Assembly (NCBI RefSeq): GCF_030253575.1
Contig: NC_080563.1
Location: 38,919,501 to 38,983,500, forward strand
Direction of reading: 5' to 3'
Length of the DNA: 64,000 nucleotides
Source of the DNA: Rhododendron vialii
Lineage: Eukaryota; Streptophyta; Magnoliopsida; Ericales; Ericaceae
In this document: one piece after another, positions 45,993-57,088 of the stretch
How the letters are laid out: each line of letters opens with the position of its first letter
Numbering within the stretch: the first letter of the stretch is position 1
The notes under the pieces: model-generated
Told to the model about the DNA's origin: nothing
Database searches by the model: none
The model's input: the letters and a program-made list of their open reading frames with translations, nothing else
Program-made: the position numbers and the translations under genes

Positions 45993-47683
45993 TGTTTCTT
46001 CCGAAAATGTAAAAATTGGCCTAGAAACAGCGAGTAGTACAGTTTTAGGCCTGATGCGGGCGTGTCAGGACTGGATTGCAGTCCAAATTCGTGCTAAGGC
46101 CTGAATGCCTCAGATCTGACTTCGTATTGAGCGATTGCGTACGACCTAAGGGGTGAGGCCGTATGTGGTTCGTGGTTTGCCTTATCGGGATAAGGATTTA
46201 GAATTTTTTAATCGTGTAAAAAATGGAAAGAAAAGAAAACAAGACTGAACGATAAGGTAAATGAACTTCATTAACGGTTTAACGAAGTTTAAGTACAAGG
46301 AAATGAAAGGAAATAAAATCTAGACTGGGCTAGATTGGACTGAAAGATAAAATACTTTGCGGGAAAGTAAAGATAATTTGCATAAGCACTGGGCTTGTAT
46401 GGTCGGGCACCGAAAGATAGAAGATAATTAAAAAATATATTTGCATAAGCCGTGGGCTTGATGGTCGGGGACCTTTTCCAAGGCCTTCAATTTTGGTATT
46501 TATAAGCAATGCTTCTTGAGTTGCTTGAGCTGCTTCCACAGGCCTTCATGCATGGCTGCTATGTGGCCTTCTAGCAGAGGCTTAGGCTTGAGCAGCTTCG
46601 AAATGCTCCAATGAGGGGTTGTTCTTGGACCAAAATGTGCTCTTCACTCCAAGAAAATTGCCAAAGCTTGAAAAATCCTCATTTTCTGCATAAAATTGAG
46701 TGAGCTACTTGTGTGCCGCTTGCTTAGGTCTGCATGAGTCATTCACCAACAGCTCCAAGGTCTGCATGTACGCCACTTGTCCCTGGCCTTGCATCATGCT
46801 GAAGAATGGGGTCCTACCAGTTTAGACCTTAAGCTGCTTGTAAGCAACTTACCTAGATCTGCCAAAACAAGAATATTTTAGGCCTTTGAGCTGCTTGTGA
46901 GCAGCTTGAGGCCTTTGAGCTGCTTGTGAGCATGAATGTTTATAAAAAAGGGATATTTGGGCCTACCAAAGCCAAAAACGCAGGCCTGATTGAGCTGCTT
47001 GTGAGTAGCTTATGTGATGTTAGATAGAGGCCTTTGAGCTGCTTGTCCAGGCCTAAGCTACTTGTGAGCTGCTTGGGATGTCTCCATGCATGGTTGCCAC
47101 ATGTCCCAAGCCTTGCTTCATGCTAAAGGATAGTAAAGACTCAGACCTTGAGCTGTTTGTAAGCAGCTTACCTAGATCTGCCCAGCAAGAACATTCTAGG
47201 CCTTTGAGTTGCTTGTGAGCTGCTTGAGACCTTTTTCCTGCCAACTGAAGGCCATAGGTGACGTTTTCTTTAAAAAGTAGGCCCATCTATTACTTGGGCC
47301 TGAACTTGAAGAGCGTCGCCTATTTTCTCTTTGTAAGCCATGCGAGCCCAAGTCCAGAAAGAAAACTTGGACTTTAACTGATTTAGGCTCACTTAGAAGG
47401 CTTATTATTTCTAAGAACTGGCCTGCGCCTGAATAAAACACTCAGATCTAGTGGGTCAACCCAAGTCTTTGGCCAATCTTGGGCTTGGGCTTGTGATAAC
47501 GAAATCTTAGGCATAAATTTGGCCTAGGCCTTTAAAAACTCAACTCGATCAGTGGCATTCAAATCGGCCCGATTTCGTGGATGACTGATCATGAGGCTTT
47601 TCGAGGTCTGAGACCTTCATTCAAGGCCTTCTTCTAACCAACAAATTGATTTTCTGAATTTTGGCCAAAAATAGGTGTAAACA
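45993..47683. mobile_element. LTR-type insertion, 1.69 kb, in the start of B7
   Basis: It starts TGTTTCTTCCG and ends AGGTGTAAACA, with a perfect 5-bp duplication CCATC (45988-45992 and 47684-47688). The intact target is seen at B9 (51568-51577). The interior carries many copies of GAGCTGCTTGTGAGC-type repeats (about 46500-47230) and no recognisable gag or pol. It is a fossil solo LTR or non-autonomous element, family unassigned. Confidence 0.9.
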
Positions 47684-48387
47684 CCATCCAACTGTTCAAA
47701 TCATCGCAGAATGCTTCATCAAACCAGAAGAACAAAACCACCCCCCCTATCTACTTAGCCCAATGGGATCTAGCAATGCTCTCAGTCCATTACATCCAAA
47801 CGGGTCTTCTATTCATCAAACCCCAAGCATCAACAACTGACCACCAAGAAAACCCTGTCGAATCTCTCCTAAACAGGCTCAAGGACTCCCTCTCTCGCAC
47901 CCTCGTTCATTTCTACCCCTCTCCGGTCACCTCGCAACCCACAAACAAGAGAACCCACCTTCTTACTCCGTGTACATCGATTGCGACAACAGCCCCAGAG
48001 TGAAATTTATCTACGCAGCCGCCGACTTAACTGTTTCCGACATACTTTCGCCTATTGATGTTCCCGTGGTTGTTCAGTCCTTCTTCGACCACGACAGAGC
48101 GGTTAATCACGACGGACATTCGATGTCGCTGCTGTCGATTCAAGTCACGGAGCTAACCGATGGGGTTTTCATCGGTTGCTCGATAAACCACATGGTGGTT
48201 GACGGAACATCTTACTGGCATTTCTTTGAAATGTTGTCCCATGCCTTCCGTGCACAAGAAAAGAATCCCGAGATTCCTCGGCCCCCGGTTCTTACCCGCT
48301 GGTTTCCCGAGGGGTACGGCCCTGTTCTCAACCTCCCATTCTCTCACCACGATCAGTTCATAAGCAGATTCGAACCGCCCCCGCTTA

Positions 48388-48784
48388 GAGCAACTTTACC
48401 GGCTGAGATTAAATAGATTTATAGCCATTTTAGCTCATCAAAATAGGAAAAATAGTCCTGCACCAGAATAGCTAAACAAATAGCAAAAATAAGTTTGTGA
48501 ACAGTGCTTCGGCACTTTTGGCTTATAACTGTTCATCAGGTATGTGATATACAACATTATTTTCTCTCTCCTCTCTCCATCCCTCTCTCTTTCTGTTTCT
48601 TTTTTTTTTTTAAACTGTACTTTGTTGTACTATTTGGGAAAGAAAAAAGTATATTTTAATAAATATAATAGAGAATATGTTAAATAGATAGTGTTGGTGT
48701 AGTGTTGAAAGGAATATGAGTAGATAAAATGAAAAATGTACACTGTTCATAAGGTTTTTTACCTAATTATTGATAAACTTGCTC
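48388..48784. mobile_element. Tourist-like MITE, 397 bp, inside B7
   Basis: The ends are GAGCAACTTTACC and, in reverse complement, GAGCAAGTTTATC, with TTA on both sides (48385-48387 and 48785-48787). The interior shares the GAACAGTGC...CTGTTCAT blocks with the MITE at 49992-50376. PIF/Harbinger superfamily by target duplication. Confidence 0.85.
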
Positions 48785-49393
48785 TTAGAGAGAGAATCTT
48801 CCACTTGTCATCAGAATCCATAGCCAAACTCAAATCCAAGGCCAATTCCGAGTACAAAACCAACAAGATTTCCTCGTTCCAGGCGGTGTTTGCGCTCGTC
48901 TGGAGGTACAATTTTGTTTGTCCCAATTTGTTTGTACAACTTTGTTTGTCCCAATTTGTTTGTCCAACCAACAAGAATCTTCTATTTGTTCCAATTTGTT
49001 TGTCCAACCTCGAAAATCTAATTCTTTTAGAGAATACAATAATTACACCTAAAAAATTATGGTACAACTTTCCGTATTTACTCTCAACTTTTTTGAAAAA
49101 ATTTCTTTATTTCACTAAAGAAAGGGCCAAAAAGAAAAAATTGGTTCAATTAGAAGTCAAATAGACAAATATTTTGGAATATTTAAAAGTAAAAAAATGA
49201 ATAAACAAATTGGGACGGAGGAAGTATAAAAATTTGACTTACCTGCAAGTAAATTGCCCGACACATAGGTTGAGCCATTTCTTGATGCCCAAGGTAGATT
49301 CTTTTCAAATTTCGTCAAAGTTGATCAAACGTGCCAAAGTCAATTTTTGTTATCTTAACCTACCAGGACAATTTGATCACATGAATTATTTTA

Positions 49394-49777
49394 GGGAAAT
49401 ATATATATATATATATATAGTCCTCCTAGTTTCATCTGAGTCTTATTTTCATCCTCTAAGTATCAATTATAACTCTTTTGACCTTCAAATTTAGATTTCG
49501 TACCAAATTGGTCCAATCTATAATTTCTGTCAGCCAAATTAGACGGAAAAAATCAGATTGATAGCAGTTTGGACATTGCAGTTCTTACCAAGTTGGTCCA
49601 ATTGATAACGTCTGCTCTCGATCTGATTTTTTCCGTCCAGTTTGGCTGACAGAAGTTATCAATTTGACCAACTTGGTACAAAATCTAAACTTGAAGGTCA
49701 AAAGAGTTGTAATTGATATTTGAATGACGAAAATGAGACTCAGGTGAAACTAGAATGACTATTTCAATAAATTTCCC
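49394..49777. mobile_element. Mutator-like MITE, 384 bp
   Basis: Perfect 9-bp duplication ATTATTTTA at 49385-49393 and 49778-49786. The ends GGGAAATATAT and GGGAAATTTAT begin long inverted arms (for example TAGTTTCATCTGAGTCTTAT against TAGTTTCACCTGAGTCTCAT). An (AT)n run lies at 49397-49418. Confidence 0.85.
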
Positions 49778-49991
49778 ATTATTTTATAGAGAAATTGAAC
49801 AACAAAGTAAAAACACGCAAATGGTGACATTTCCAATCTGTGCCAGGAAGTCAAGTAGAGCTTTTTTACCTCCAATAATAACCCACTCATCCTCCCTTCC
49901 TCGAAATAGCGTATTGTTGGTACCTTCAAATTTTCTCCTACACAAGCTCCCATAAAGCTCCATTAAAACACAACTGAGTTTGATCAACTAA

Positions 49992-50158
49992 GAGCAAGTT
50001 TATCGATCGGTAGCTATACTACATTGTGAACAGTTCACAACTCTATTTTACCTATTAACTTTTTCTTTCACAACTACACCAACACTATTTATTTTACCTA
50101 AGTCCAATTAAAATATACATTTTTTTACCTCCTTTCACCAAAACCCAAATTGCAAATT

Positions 50159-50197
<39 letters not shown>

Positions 50198-50376
50198 GGA
50201 CGAAAAAGAATAGAAAATTGGAAACTTGATGAACAGTGCCACGGTAAAGGTACCGACGAACTGTTCATGGATGTATTTTACAGCCCCTTTTAGAGAATCT
50301 TGTGCAGCTCTCTTTTAGACCTTTTCCTAGTCAAAGTAGCTAATTTTGCATTTTGACTGTGCTGGTGTTGATGCTC
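49992..50376. mobile_element. Tourist-like MITE, 385 bp, in the B8 leader
   Basis: TAA flanks both ends (49989-49991 and 50377-50379). Ends are GAGCAAGTTTATC and, in reverse complement, GAGCATCAACACC. It splits the leader CAACTAAGAGTGCTTCAG, which is intact before B6 (about 43305). It lies only 37 bp upstream of the B8 ATG and contains a (GA)n run at 50161-50193. Confidence 0.83.
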
Positions 50377-50413
50377 TAAGAGTGCTTCAGAAAACCACAA
50401 TATCCCACTAACC

Positions 50414-51010
50414 ATGAACCATTCAATTGTCCAGACCATCTCAGAGTGCTACATCAAACCACTATATCCAGCAGAAGAGGTCAAGCCTCCCTTCCACTTG
50501 GCCTTCTGGGACATAGCCATGCTCTCTGTGCATTACATCCAAAAGGGTCATCTGTTCATTAAGCCCCAAATAACAAGTGATCAAGAAAACCCAGTTGAAT
50601 CCCTCCTAAATAGGCTCAAGGATTCCCTCTCTCTCACCCTGGTTCATTTCTACCCCCTGGCCGGTCGATTCGCAACCGTAAAACAAGAAAACCTGCCGTC
50701 TTACTATGTGTACATCGATTGCAACACTAGTCCCGGAGCTAAATTTATCTATGCAACTGCGGATTTGACTATCGCCGATATTCTTTCACCTGTTGATGTT
50801 CCTGTAGTTGTTCAATCCTTCTTTGATCACGACAGGGCAGTTAATCACGATGGGCATTCGATGTCCCTGCTGTCAATTCAAGTCACAGAGTTAATCGATG
50901 GGATATTCATCGGTTGTTCAGCCAACCAAGCAGTTGTTGATGGAACATCTTTTGGTTATTCAATTTTGATTATTACATTGCAGATGCTCTTAGTAATGCT
51001 TCTATTATAA
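50414..51010 (+). pseudogene. BAHD acyltransferase B8, N-terminal half only
   Basis: A 198-residue frame, of which about residues 1-180 match B6. Homology ends at about 50951, right after VDGTSF, and the sequence passes within 35 bp into a 3'-flank like that of B6 (compare 51000 with 45190). The C-terminal domain with EFGMG is deleted. The catalytic motif reads QAVVD instead of HAVVD, so the His is replaced by Gln. A stable half-domain enzyme is unlikely. The frame itself is otherwise open and could still be transcribed. Confidence 0.9.
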
Positions 51011-51561
51011 ATTGAAATGTAAGCCTTAGAGTAGGGTTAGTTGTTATTGAAGTAAAAAATAAGTTTTATCTCATTATCATGTGTTCGAAGATGGAGTACC
51101 TCTAATTTATATACTATTTTTTATCAATCGGTAGGAGAGATCATTATATTAGTACTTAAGGAAATTAATTGAAAGTCCCGTTTCGCTAACTAAAATAAGT
51201 ATCAGTACTCATTTTTTAAATTTAGAATGACGTATTATGAAAGAATGTTAATTTCGTACAATGAAACATAAGTAATTAAAAAATAAAAATTTCAGCGCCA
51301 TCATGGAAGAATATAGCAGATCCATCGTATCCACCCTACTTGTTTGACCGAATCCCTCACCTACCCAACTCACCCTCGCTCCTAAAGTGGCAGATTTTTG
51401 GGTCCGGTTTCTTTTCTTGGAACCATCCTCTTTTCAACTACCCGAGCTTGGCTCAAAGCTCCATACATCACAGCTGAGCTGAGTTTCCGCTGAAATACTG
51501 AATCAAAGTGAAAGGGAATCAGCTTCCATTGAAAACAATAGTCCCCACAATCCCATCTACA

Positions 51562-52914
51562 ATGAACCATCCAACTGTTCAAATCATCTCAGAATGCTTC
51601 ATCAAACCAGAAGAACACAACCATCCCCCTATCTACTTAGCCCCATGGGATCTAGCAATGCTCTCAGTCCATTACATCCAAAAGGGTCTTCTCTTCATCA
51701 AACCCCAAGCACCAACAACTGACCACCAAGAAAACCCTGTCGAATCTCTCCTAAACAGGCTCAAGGACTCCCTCTCCCGCACCCTCGTTCATTTCTACCC
51801 CCTCTCCGGTCGCCTCGCCACCCACAAACAAGAGAACCCGCCTTCTTACTCCGTGTACATCGATTGCGACAACAGCCTCGGAGCGAAATTTATCTACGCA
51901 GCCGCCGACTTAACTGTTTCCGACATACTTTCACCCGTTGATGTTCCCGTGGTTGTTCAGTCCTTCTTCGACCACGACAGGGCGGTTAATCACGACGGGC
52001 ATTCAATATCGCTGCTGTCGATTCAAGTCACGGAGCTAACCGATGGAGTTTTCATCGGTTGCTCGATAAACCACATGGTGGTTGACGGAACATCTTACTG
52101 GCATTTCTTTGAAATGTTGTCCCACGCCTTCCGTGCACAAGAAAAGAATCCCGAGATTCCTCGGCCCCCAGTTCTTACCCGCTGGTTTCCCGAGGGGTAC
52201 GGCCCTGTTCTCAACCTCCCTTTCTCTCACCACGATCAATTCATAAGCAGATTCGAACCACCCCCGCTTAGAGAGAGAATCTTCCACTTGTCATCAGAAT
52301 CCATAGCCAAACTCAAATCCAAGGCCAATTCCGAGTCCAAAACCAACAAGATTTCCTCGTTCCAGGCGGTGTCCGCGCTCGTCTGGAGGTGCGTTACGCG
52401 CGCCCGCCGCCTCCCGCACAACCAAGAAACAAGCTGCAGACTGGCTGCGAATAACCGACCCCGAATGGACACGCCGTTGCCGACCGAGTACTTCGGGAAT
52501 TTGATGCAAACGGTGAGGGGAAAAGCCTCGGCAGGGGAACTGCTCGGGCACGGGTTCGGGTGGGCGGCGTGGCGGTTGCACGAGGCGGTGGCGGGCCATT
52601 GTGACTCGGCGGTGCGCGAGTGGGTGGGTAATTGGGTTAAGGACCCGTTCATATACCAGTTCGCGCAGTTTTTCGACCCGTTTAGTTTGATGATGGGGGG
52701 CTCGCCGAGGTTTGAGATGTACGGGAATGAGTTTGGGATGGGGAGAGCGGTGGCGGTTCGGAGTGGGTATGCGAATAAGTTCGACGGGAAAGTGACATCG
52801 TATCCGGGACATGAAGGCGGCGGAAGCATGGATTTGGAGGTTTGCCTCCCGCCGGAAACAATGGCGGTGCTTGAATCTGATGGGGAGTTCATGGGTGCGG
52901 TCTGTTCTTATTAG
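51562..52914 (+). CDS. BAHD acyltransferase B9 (At3g50280-like), intact
   Basis: A 450-residue single-exon BAHD protein starting MNHPTVQIISECFIKPEEHNHPP. An in-frame ATG at 51508 would add 18 residues, but the start at 51562 aligns with all paralogs. The catalytic motif is HMVVD (H171, D175) and EFGMG is at about 390-394 in NEFGMGRAVAVRSGYANK. Subgroup marks shared with B5 and B7 are TDGVFIGCSINHMVVD, PEGYGPVLNLPF, FAQFFDPFSLMMG and the C-terminus EFMGAVCSY. It is the only intact member of this subgroup in the window. Substrate is unknown. Confidence 0.93.
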   Translation: MNHPTVQIISECFIKPEEHNHPPIYLAPWDLAMLSVHYIQKGLLFIKPQAPTTDHQENPVESLLNRLKDSLSRTLVHFYPLSGRLATHKQENPPSYSVYIDCDNSLGAKFIYAAADLTVSDILSPVDVPVVVQSFFDHDRAVNHDGHSISLLSIQVTELTDGVFIGCSINHMVVDGTSYWHFFEMLSHAFRAQEKNPEIPRPPVLTRWFPEGYGPVLNLPFSHHDQFISRFEPPPLRERIFHLSSESIAKLKSKANSESKTNKISSFQAVSALVWRCVTRARRLPHNQETSCRLAANNRPRMDTPLPTEYFGNLMQTVRGKASAGELLGHGFGWAAWRLHEAVAGHCDSAVREWVGNWVKDPFIYQFAQFFDPFSLMMGGSPRFEMYGNEFGMGRAVAVRSGYANKFDGKVTSYPGHEGGGSMDLEVCLPPETMAVLESDGEFMGAVCSY

Positions 52915-53985
52915 TCACGTAATCTTTCAATAGGACCTGTTGCTCGCGCTTGCAAAAATGTCTCTACGCTGGTCCTCGCAATCGTTAATTTTATCTATCT
53001 TTCCTATGAAATGCATTTCTTATGAGAATTTCTGTTTGTTCATCAACTTGTCTTGAACTTATCCCATCTTCCACCCGGCTTTCTTGCCTCATTCGGATCA
53101 TCCAGTAAGGGGGGTGAAGTTGCTTTTACTGGCGCAGATGGTTGAATAGGATGATGAGCAATAGGCAATAAAATGGACTCACATGCCCGGACACAAATAC
53201 AAGCACAAATGTGTTTAAAGTTGTTCGATGTGTATGAACAATATAAAATACTAATGAACTCACATGCAACAAACGACTCCAAATACATGAAATAATGGAC
53301 TTCCATCAATCATCCTCCTCCGGATTGAATCCTCTTTCCTGGGGCTTGGCTAATTCAAGATTGGAAAGAATCAACCCATATATCCCCAAAGACTCCCATG
53401 CCTTTCTTGGTAAAACCAACCGACGTTTTTCTTTCGTCTTCCTAAATTGGGGAGCAAGAACAATTTGGATCTAGATTTACACATAAGCGTCTCCATCGTT
53501 TTTCTTAAAAATAGTGATGATAATTTCATCTAAAGCTGTGGGATTCTTTCAGAAAGGCAGGGCTGTTAAATAAACCAAGGTGCCAAAATAAAATAACTGG
53601 AATCGATTTCGATTGTGCAGGCCTAAAACAGGGGAGACGTACAATCAAAAAAGAATGCAAAAGAGAGCACCAAAGCTTTGAAAGGAGTAAAAAAAGAAGG
53701 CACGAATAATAAGAGAGGGCCGTGGACTTTTATAGACAAAGTCAACGTGTTCACATTTCACACCTTTTTTCTTAAGCAGCGCCAAATTGGTGTACCAGCA
53801 ATCTCTATCTAATGAGTAATGATCAGTTCAGAAACAAAAAATAATGAGCAAGTAATAAGGGCGTGTTTGTTTGCTGAATAAAGAGGACGAGATTACTGAG
53901 ATTGAAGTGTTGATTGAGGGTCACAAGTCTTGTGTTAAAATTGTCACTTTAAGGTTTATATCCTTAATTTGACTGTATTATTCAC

Positions 53986-54453
53986 TGAGAGAATAACTTC
54001 TATACGGATCCTTCGTGTAGAAGCCATTGTCCACCAAGCCAATCAAAACAGGCCAATTCAGCACCAAACCCAGGAAGTCTGACCACCATTTCCACTGCTC
54101 AACAGTTTGGTGCAAAACGCCACCGTTTTCCTTCCCTTTTTTGGTGTTGAATAAATGGGCATGATTTTGTAGGATCCGTTTCGAGTCTCACAAAGATGAT
54201 TCAAAATACAAATTATTCTTATAATATTTTGTTTATCAATTTCTAAAAAAATTAACTCAATCCGATATCGGTAAGGGATATTTCAGAATTTATACGATTC
54301 GTAAGGTGCAGTATGAATTCTGAAACAAGTTAAACAACCCTTACCTATATCAGATTGAGCTAATTTTTTTATAATGTTTTGATTGGCTTGGTGGACAATA
54401 GCTTCTACACGGAGGATCCGTGTCCACGTAGAAGTTATTCTCTCAAAGAGATA
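53986..54453. mobile_element. MITE with ~70-bp inverted ends
   Basis: GAGAGAATAACTTCTATACG on the left is matched by GAGAGAATAACTTCTACGTG in reverse complement on the right. The pairing continues through GTGTAGAAGC(C/T)ATTGTCC and ACCAAGCCAATCAAAACA. No clear target duplication was found, so the superfamily is open. Confidence 0.7.
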
Positions 54454-54883
54454 GTTGGACATCAAATTGGTTATTGTATCTAGGGATTAGACAGGATAGG
54501 TGGAAATCCCCTTCTGAGCAATTAGAGCAACGCAGAATTTGACCTCCCTCGACTCAAGAGAATCGGGGACAAGCAAGAACATACGCTAGCCGGATTAGTC
54601 TTATTCAACTATTACGGGGCTAGTTTATATGGGGCTTTGCAGATTTTAATCGAATTTTCCCCTAGCACATGGTGGAATTGAATCCATAAGAATTAGTCGA
54701 GTTGCACTAAACCAACAAGAACCCCCTGAGTAATCACCAGAAAAATACAAAAAAAAAGTTACACACTGCTTTGAGTTGGTAGATAGAGGAGCCTTGCTCA
54801 TACTTGATCTCATTCGACAGCTGCACTTGCAATGCGGGGAGAAGGCTGATTTCGAGCTATTGTACCATACGACGTAGCTGAGT

Positions 54884-55027
54884 TTGATTGTTCCGACTTC
54901 TACAACAAGAGACTCTAAGGCACCTTTGTTATCACTCCGACTCGACGAGGGGAACTTGATTGTTCCGACTTCTACAACAAGAGACTCTAAGGCACCTTTG
55001 TTATCACTCCGACTCGACGAGGGAAAC
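54884..55027. repeat. 72-bp tandem duplication
   Basis: Two nearly identical units start at 54884 and 54956, each beginning TTGATTGTTCCGACTTC and ending ACTCGACGAGGG. Recent by its identity. No function is evident. Confidence 0.92.
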
Positions 55028-55808
55028 GATACAGAGAAGATTATGCAGGGCTCCTGAGGAGGGAAATTGTTTAGGCCGCCCCTAATGAAGGGAATTGTTA
55101 AGGGCTCGTTTTGATGCTCTCTCTAGTGTGTGGATTGGACTCTGAATTTTGTGGATCCACTAATCCATCTATTGATTGTACTTTTTGAGAAGATTCCGCT
55201 AATGTTTTTTTGTTTTTTCCCACTTCGAAGCATGTCATTTTTTCATAATACATAATTTTAAAATAAAAAAATAAATACTTATTTTTTTTAATGGAACGTG
55301 ACTTAAAAGTTTTTCGCAGTACTCCAAAATCACCCAAAATGGAGTGATAAGCCGGGGGAGGGGGGGGCGGCTTTGAAAGGTTAGCCCCCGAATTAGCTCT
55401 AGTATCACATCATGGGACTTGGCTCCTGTCCAATATTGATTTGATTCCGTTTAGTCCGGTCAAATTTTGACAATTCGTTCACTTTTTAGAGCTTATCGAT
55501 CAAATCGATCACGTCGAAAATTACGTTGATCGGATATCGTTTGATAAAATTTTAAAATGCATTAAGATTCAAGTAAATATGTTCAATGGATTGCAATCCA
55601 AAAATGTGCACCTTTTTTTGTTACAAGATTAATGTATTTCGAAACCATATCAAACATTATTCAATCATTGTTATTGACACAAAACGGCCTACAAAATGTC
55701 AAAACTGGACCAGATTGAATGGAATCAAAACTGGACGAGAGCCGAGTCCAGTTTTGAAATCTTGCAAAGGACACCCTCGAAATCTTGTTGGGTCACTTTA
55801 AAAAAAAA

Positions 55809-57088
55809 GGGACCGACCATTTGCAACCACAAATTTCCTAAACCTAGCATGTTCTAAACCTAACCCACAAATCTTTTAACAATTTTCTATATGCAACCTA
55901 ACAAATATCTCTAAACTTCCAAAAATATCCCCCCACTCTCTCTCCTGGTTCTCTTTCTCTTCACGGCCAAAGCAACGCACCCGCATCCCCCCTTCACTCT
56001 CTCCTGGTTCTCTTTCTCTTCACGGCCAAAACAGCACACCCACACCCACCACCACCACACCTCACCCACACCCACCACCACCACACCTCCAGTACCGCCG
56101 CCTTCACCAAACATTCAAAGGTTGAAGACGACCACTGTAAAAATCCCCCGTAGCTTGCCTGTAACGGCATCCTGAGGATGGATCCACTATTACGGAGAGA
56201 TTCTTTGAATTGAGACTGTACAATACAATTTCTGCAGTCGGAGTCTGCTGGGAAATCCGATGTCTGCGAAGGATGTCCGAATCAGGAAGTTTGTGCTACT
56301 GCTCCCAAAGGCCCTGACCTAGATTCATTCGTGCGGAACTCGCATTTCTTCGCCGACGAATTCAGTTCCATCGCGCATTAGCAAAATGCGTGATGTTAAT
56401 CGTGCATTTCATGAATGCGTTACACGAAGCATGACGCATTCGGTTTTGCGTTTTTTGTATTTTTAATAGTCAGAATCTACGTTTTTAACAAAAAAAAAGA
56501 AGAAGACATGACGCATCTTCAAGATGCGTTATAAAGAGTTATAAAGTGTTCGGATATTAGAATCTGAAATTTGTAAACATTCTCAAGTTCTAAAATCCGA
56601 AATTGTCTTAAGAGTTGAAGAGGAGAGGTTGCTTACTAAAATCCGATTTTTTTAATGACATGTCAAAATAAACCTGGGCATCTACAACTTTATGGGTTTG
56701 GTTCTGGTTACCCTGTTCTTGTTCCACACCAGAGAAATCCCCAAAGTACCTAACAATGCTACATACAAACGAACAAAAGCAGTAGAAGAACTAATAACTC
56801 CATGAACGAATAACTTCGCCGCCGTGGGGCACCTGTCCGGCGGGCGGAATGAAGTCTTTGGGGCGGGGGACGAATATGTGGAGTTTGGTGGTGGAGTGGT
56901 TGTCTCTGCTCAGAAGAGAGGGTGGAGGTGGGTTGAATCTGTGGAAGAAGAAGAGATGGATCTATTCTAAACGACGTCATTTCAATGAGGGTGTTTTTGT
57001 CAAAATTTTTAAGGGCATTTTTGTCCAAAAGTAATTACATTTAAAACAGAATAAGCTTAGAAAATTTGTGATTGCAAATAGTTGACCC
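55809..57088. mobile_element. Pack-MULE-like element, ~1.28 kb
   Basis: The ends are inverted: GGGACCGACCATTTGCAACC on the left and GGGTCAACTATTTGCAATCA in reverse complement on the right, continuing through ACAAATTT(C/T)CTAA. Flanking 9-mers are A-rich (AAAAAAAAA / AAAAAAAGA), compatible with a 9-bp duplication but of low complexity. The interior has a 60-bp duplicated CTCTCCTGGTTCTCTTTCTC block (about 55940-56030), an NBP35 exon fragment (56238-56324) and a GC-richer stretch at 56815-56940 that may be another captured piece. No transposase. Confidence 0.65.
56238..56324 (+). pseudogene. NBP35: NBP35 exon fragment (Fe-S assembly P-loop ATPase)
   Basis: Translates to SESAGKSDVCEGCPNQEVCATAPKGPDLD (in two parts: SESAGKSDVCEGCP and NQEVCATAPKGPDLD), matching the N-terminal [4Fe-4S] region of plant NBP35, the cytosolic Fe-S scaffold. 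CEGC and the later Cys keep the CX2CX5C part of the motif. The segment is preceded by a good splice acceptor (ACAATTTCTGCAG). The first Cys-containing segment, the P-loop and the whole ATPase domain are absent, so this is a captured or decayed fragment and not a gene. Confidence 0.8.

Larger units (their letters stand above)
45983..48906 (+). pseudogene. BAHD acyltransferase B7, multiply broken
   Basis: Paralog of B9. The start codon is ATA (45983-45985) where B9 has ATG. An LTR-type element (45993-47683) is inserted after codon 3. Beyond it, a C-run expansion near 47740 and a missing C near 47918 shift the frame. The frame then runs well through HMVVDGTSYW (about 48190) to EPPPLR, where a Tourist-like MITE (48388-48784) is inserted. 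Homology resumes with ERIFHLSSESIAKLKSK and stops at 48906 (ALVWR), where B8-type upstream sequence begins. The EFGMG half is gone. Confidence 0.93.
48907..50413. other. Upstream region of B8, copied from B6 upstream
   Basis: From about 49010 it is colinear with 42770-43348 (Stowaway-like MITE, the TTGCCCGACACATAGGTTGAG block, then the leader), interrupted by two MITEs described separately. The left 100 bp repeat the motif TTGTTTGTCCCAATTTGT several times. Confidence 0.75.
52915..55808. other. Intergenic, right edge of the BAHD array
   Basis: The first 300 bp match the B5 3' flank. Beyond about 53240 the sequence is unique. It holds an inverted-repeat element at 53986-54453, a 72-bp tandem duplication and a possible MITE at about 55420-55749 (ends CTTGGCTCCTGTCCA and, reversed, CTCGGCTCTCGTCCA). 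No gene is recognised. Confidence 0.6.
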
